This document shows, one piece after another, positions 61,912 to 64,000 of a stretch of 64,000 bases of DNA. Positions within the stretch are counted from its first letter, which is position 1, and each line of letters begins with the position of its first letter. The position numbers were made by a program, and so were the translations under genes. Location of the stretch: positions 1,408,497 through 1,472,496 of the forward strand of contig NC_013515.1 of assembly GCF_000024565.1 (NCBI RefSeq), given 5' to 3'. Source of the DNA: Streptobacillus moniliformis DSM 12112 (GTDB taxonomy: Bacteria > Fusobacteriota > Fusobacteriia > Fusobacteriales > Leptotrichiaceae). The notes under the pieces are model-generated. The model was not told where the DNA came from, did not search any database, and worked only from the letters and a program-made list of their open reading frames with translations.

Positions 61912-61943
61912 ATTGTACCCCCCCCCCCGACTTATTTTGTCAA
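61912..61943 (-). promoter_or_regulatory. poly-G phase-variable promoter of the 480-residue barrel gene
   Basis: TTGACA (61943-61938), AAATAAGTC, eleven G (61928-61918), then TACAAT (61917-61912). Spacing is 20; loss of three G would give 17. Confidence 0.75.
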
Positions 61944-62219
61944 TGTTTTTTTTTGGTTAATTATAAGATGTTATTTTATTTAAAAAAAAAAGAAATTTCC
62001 ATTTTGTAGAAATTTCTCTTAATTTTTATTTTATTTCAGAATAGCCCCTTATTTATTTTTTTCTAATTTTACTATTCTTTCAATCAATTGTAATATCTTT
62101 TTATTATTTTCTATATTTTCATTTTTTAATTCCTTCAGTTCTTTTTCAAATAATTTTATCTTTAATTCATGTTCATAAACTTTTTCATCAAGTAAATTAA
62201 TATTTCCATTTCTTTGTAA
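61929..62219. repeat. 295-bp direct repeat, copy 2
   Basis: Partner of 53701-53995; includes the promoter -35 region, autotransporter terminator and 3' coding end. Confidence 0.8.
61991..62017 (-). terminator. terminator of autotransporter 2
   Basis: AGAAATTTC and GAAATTTCT around nine bases, followed by a long T run on the minus strand (ten A on the plus strand). Confidence 0.78.
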
Positions 62220-63740
62220 TGTTAATAATTCTTTACTTCTTGAACTTACACTATCAAATTGATAACCTAATCCTGCCCCTAAAGCTACATTACCTCTTGT
62301 ATTTAATGATCCACTTGCCCTATATGTTAGATTAAAGGCTTCACTTCTTCCTGATAGTCCTAATGCAAAGGCATGCTCTCCGTTATAGTAACCATATGAT
62401 CCTGCTATGTTGTGTCCTACTCCACTTATCTGTGGTAAATTTGCCATAGCTACTGCATTTGCTATCCCACTATTTGCTGCTACTCCTTTTGATATATCTG
62501 ATTTTACTTTATCACTTAAATCTACAGTTACTGTATTATCTTTAGCTATCGTTGTGATGTTTTCTGTCCCCTTAATACTAAAATCTAAGCCTCCAGATTT
62601 ATTTAATGCTTGAGCTTCTGTCTTCCCACTATCTCCACTAAATGAAATAGTATTACTACCCAACTTATCTACATATTTATGTAAAGATTTTAATTGGGCT
62701 ACATTTACTGCATCTGTGTCTTTACTACCTGCTGCTACTCCTGTTATTTGCCTTGTTATACCCTTATCTGTATCTCCTACTGACACTTCTCCATAATGAG
62801 ATTTCCATGCCATTGCTATCTTTGAATACTCTTGGTACTTTTTATAAATTTCTGTACTATTTTTTATTTTTTTATAATTTTCTTGCTTTCCATTAACAAC
62901 ATTTCCTTCTGGCATTTGTTTTTCTAATAATTCCTTAATTTCTTGTTCTAATTTATGATATTTTTCTTTATCTTCTTCAGTAAGTTTATCTTCTAATGAA
63001 ACATTTTCATTAGTTAATGCATCATAACCTAGTCTATCCTCTCTTCTCTTTGCCACTGAATATGATCCAAGTGCAACAGAATTATCTTCTTCTACTTTGG
63101 AATTACTCCCTAATGCTGTTACTCCAAATAAATCATCTCCTACATTACTATCTGATCCTATAGCAACATTATTTTCACTATGATTACCTTTAGACTTAGC
63201 TCTATTTCCTATTACTACTCCATTTAATTGTGATTCTGTTTCTTCTCCAATAGAAATTCCTTTATTATGACTTAATGCTTTTTTTCCTAATGATATTCCA
63301 GATGAATTAGCCTTACTTTCTCCTCCTATAGCTATTGCACCTTGTCCATCAGTATAAGTCTTTTTACCTATTGCTATACTATCTGTTGTATTAGCATTAG
63401 CTTTTTCTCCTATTGCTATTGCACTCTTTGAGTTTGCTTCTGAATCTGTTCCTATCGATATTGCATTTGTAGCATCATTACTATTAATTTTCCCTGTATT
63501 TGCTCCCTTACCTATAGCTATACTGGTATCTGCTTTTGCCTTAGATTCTACTCCTATTGATATAGATTCTTTCTTTTCTGCCTCTGCCTTATATCCTATA
63601 GCTATAGATTTATCTCCTGTATCTTTTGCTTCTTTTCCTAACTTTACCTTATCACTTTCTGTATTATTGTTTTGAGTTGTGTTTGTGTATGTTATTACAG
63701 AAAGAAATAAGAAAATTGTAACTAAATTATTTTTCTTCAT
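62049..63740 (-). CDS. trimeric autotransporter adhesin (YadA-like), copy 2
   Basis: The 563-residue protein has the same layout as copy 1: signal (MKKNNLVTIFLFLSVITYT), YadA-like head repeats (SIAIGYKAEA, AIAIGEKANA), ITGVAAGSKDTDAVNVAQLK, then the anchor with GYYNGEHAFALGLSGRS and ALGAGLGYQF. The last 60 or so residues (from RSKELL) nearly match copy 1 and form a coiled coil beyond the anchor. Head repeats and the linker (about 250-300) differ most. The leader and promoter are shared with copy 1. Confidence 0.9.
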   Translation of the reverse strand: MKKNNLVTIFLFLSVITYTNTTQNNNTESDKVKLGKEAKDTGDKSIAIGYKAEAEKKESISIGVESKAKADTSIAIGKGANTGKINSNDATNAISIGTDSEANSKSAIAIGEKANANTTDSIAIGKKTYTDGQGAIAIGGESKANSSGISLGKKALSHNKGISIGEETESQLNGVVIGNRAKSKGNHSENNVAIGSDSNVGDDLFGVTALGSNSKVEEDNSVALGSYSVAKRREDRLGYDALTNENVSLEDKLTEEDKEKYHKLEQEIKELLEKQMPEGNVVNGKQENYKKIKNSTEIYKKYQEYSKIAMAWKSHYGEVSVGDTDKGITRQITGVAAGSKDTDAVNVAQLKSLHKYVDKLGSNTISFSGDSGKTEAQALNKSGGLDFSIKGTENITTIAKDNTVTVDLSDKVKSDISKGVAANSGIANAVAMANLPQISGVGHNIAGSYGYYNGEHAFALGLSGRSEAFNLTYRASGSLNTRGNVALGAGLGYQFDSVSSRSKELLTLQRNGNINLLDEKVYEHELKIKLFEKELKELKNENIENNKKILQLIERIVKLEKNK

Positions 63741-63750
63741 CCTAATTTGT

Positions 63751-63786
63751 ATAATATATAAATATATTATATCTTTGTTCCTCCTT
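63751..63786 (-). promoter_or_regulatory. ribosome site-hairpin leader of autotransporter 2
   Basis: AAGGAGGA (63786-63779) is about 38 bases above ATG 63740. ATAATATA (63770-63763) and TATATTAT (63758-63751) between them form a hairpin, as in copy 1, although the sequence around it has diverged. Confidence 0.45.
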
Positions 63787-63844
63787 ATATACCAACATTT
63801 TTAAATTGTTTATACCATACTTGAATTTAAAATTTTACTTCAGT

Positions 63845-63874
63845 ATTATACCAAAAGAGATACGATTTTGTAAA
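63845..63874 (-). promoter_or_regulatory. predicted promoter of autotransporter 2
   Basis: TTTACA (63874-63869), 18 bases, TATAAT (63850-63845), same as copy 1. Confidence 0.55.
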
Positions 63875-63948
63875 TATATAAATAGACTTTTTTTATTCAG
63901 TATAATAATGTAATGTGTTTAAATTTAAATTTTATTTATTCTACCGAC

Positions 63949-63979
63949 ATTATACCCCCCCCCCACGATATTTTGTCAA
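63949..63979 (-). promoter_or_regulatory. poly-G phase-variable promoter above autotransporter 2
   Basis: TTGACA (63979-63974), AAATATCGT, ten G (63964-63955), then a perfect TATAAT (63954-63949). Spacing is 19. It may be a second promoter for autotransporter 2, about 200 bases above its ATG, or the remains of a promoter whose gene was lost. Confidence 0.7.
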
Positions 63980-64000
63980 TAAAATTTATACAAATATATT

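Overview
The window is about 64 kb of very AT-rich DNA. Low-GC Gram-negative traits (YadA-type trimeric autotransporters, outer-membrane barrels ending in aromatic residues, AGGAGG ribosome sites, mannose/ascorbate PTS genes, a Fusobacteriota-like 16S gene) point to the Leptotrichiaceae, probably near Streptobacillus or Sneathia. The family is inferred with moderate confidence and the genus with low confidence. Almost every gene lies on the minus strand.

Layout from left to right. 1-2.7 kb: end of a ketopantoate reductase gene, a Panacea-antitoxin/PemK-toxin pair and an aldo/keto reductase. 2.7-7.5 kb: a thiolase, HMG-CoA synthase and HMG-CoA reductase operon (acetyl-CoA to mevalonate) with peptidase C. 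7.5-12.6 kb: two lysozyme-inhibitor-like secreted proteins, pgi, a decayed ABC exporter and a CPBP membrane protease. 12.7-15.9 kb: a mannose PTS operon in which manX carries an in-frame amber codon. 16-17.7 kb: a small membrane protein and an sdpR/sdpI pair. 17.7-28.1 kb: a glucuronide cluster (HAD, GH3, beta-glucuronidase, transporter, LacI regulator, uxaC, uxuA, uxuB) with GTAA-N4-TTAC operators. 28.1-31.9 kb: two outer-membrane barrel genes, one with a poly-G tract in its signal peptide, followed by nested insertion-sequence remnants. 32-38.5 kb: an L-ascorbate (ula) operon with an XRE regulator and a propeller-like protein. 38.6-42.3 kb: duplicated cstA genes, each with a divergent candidate small RNA. 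42.3-47.4 kb: a 16S-23S-5S-tRNA-Asn operon. 47.5-52.2 kb: manA, a YolD/Y-family polymerase pair, a GntR regulator and threonine deaminase. 52.2-64 kb: a surface-antigen region with two trimeric autotransporters and three barrel genes, interrupted by amylase, map, adk and esterase genes.

The most striking system is surface variation. Three promoters have the same layout: TTGACA, nine bases, a G tract (10, 11 or 13 G) and a TNTAAT box touching the tract. A change in tract length therefore changes the -35/-10 spacing. Two of these promoters follow an autotransporter terminator and drive a barrel gene. A fourth tract of nine G lies inside a signal-peptide coding region. The two autotransporters share an almost identical 295-bp 3' end and a leader in which a hairpin separates a strong ribosome site from the start codon. 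They also carry a coiled coil beyond the membrane anchor.

Several genes are broken by one missing A in an A tract (adk twice, the ABC exporter, the amylase, the IS30 transposase) or by single nonsense codons (manX, esterase). Because adk is normally essential, sequencing error or transcriptional slippage must be considered alongside true gene decay.
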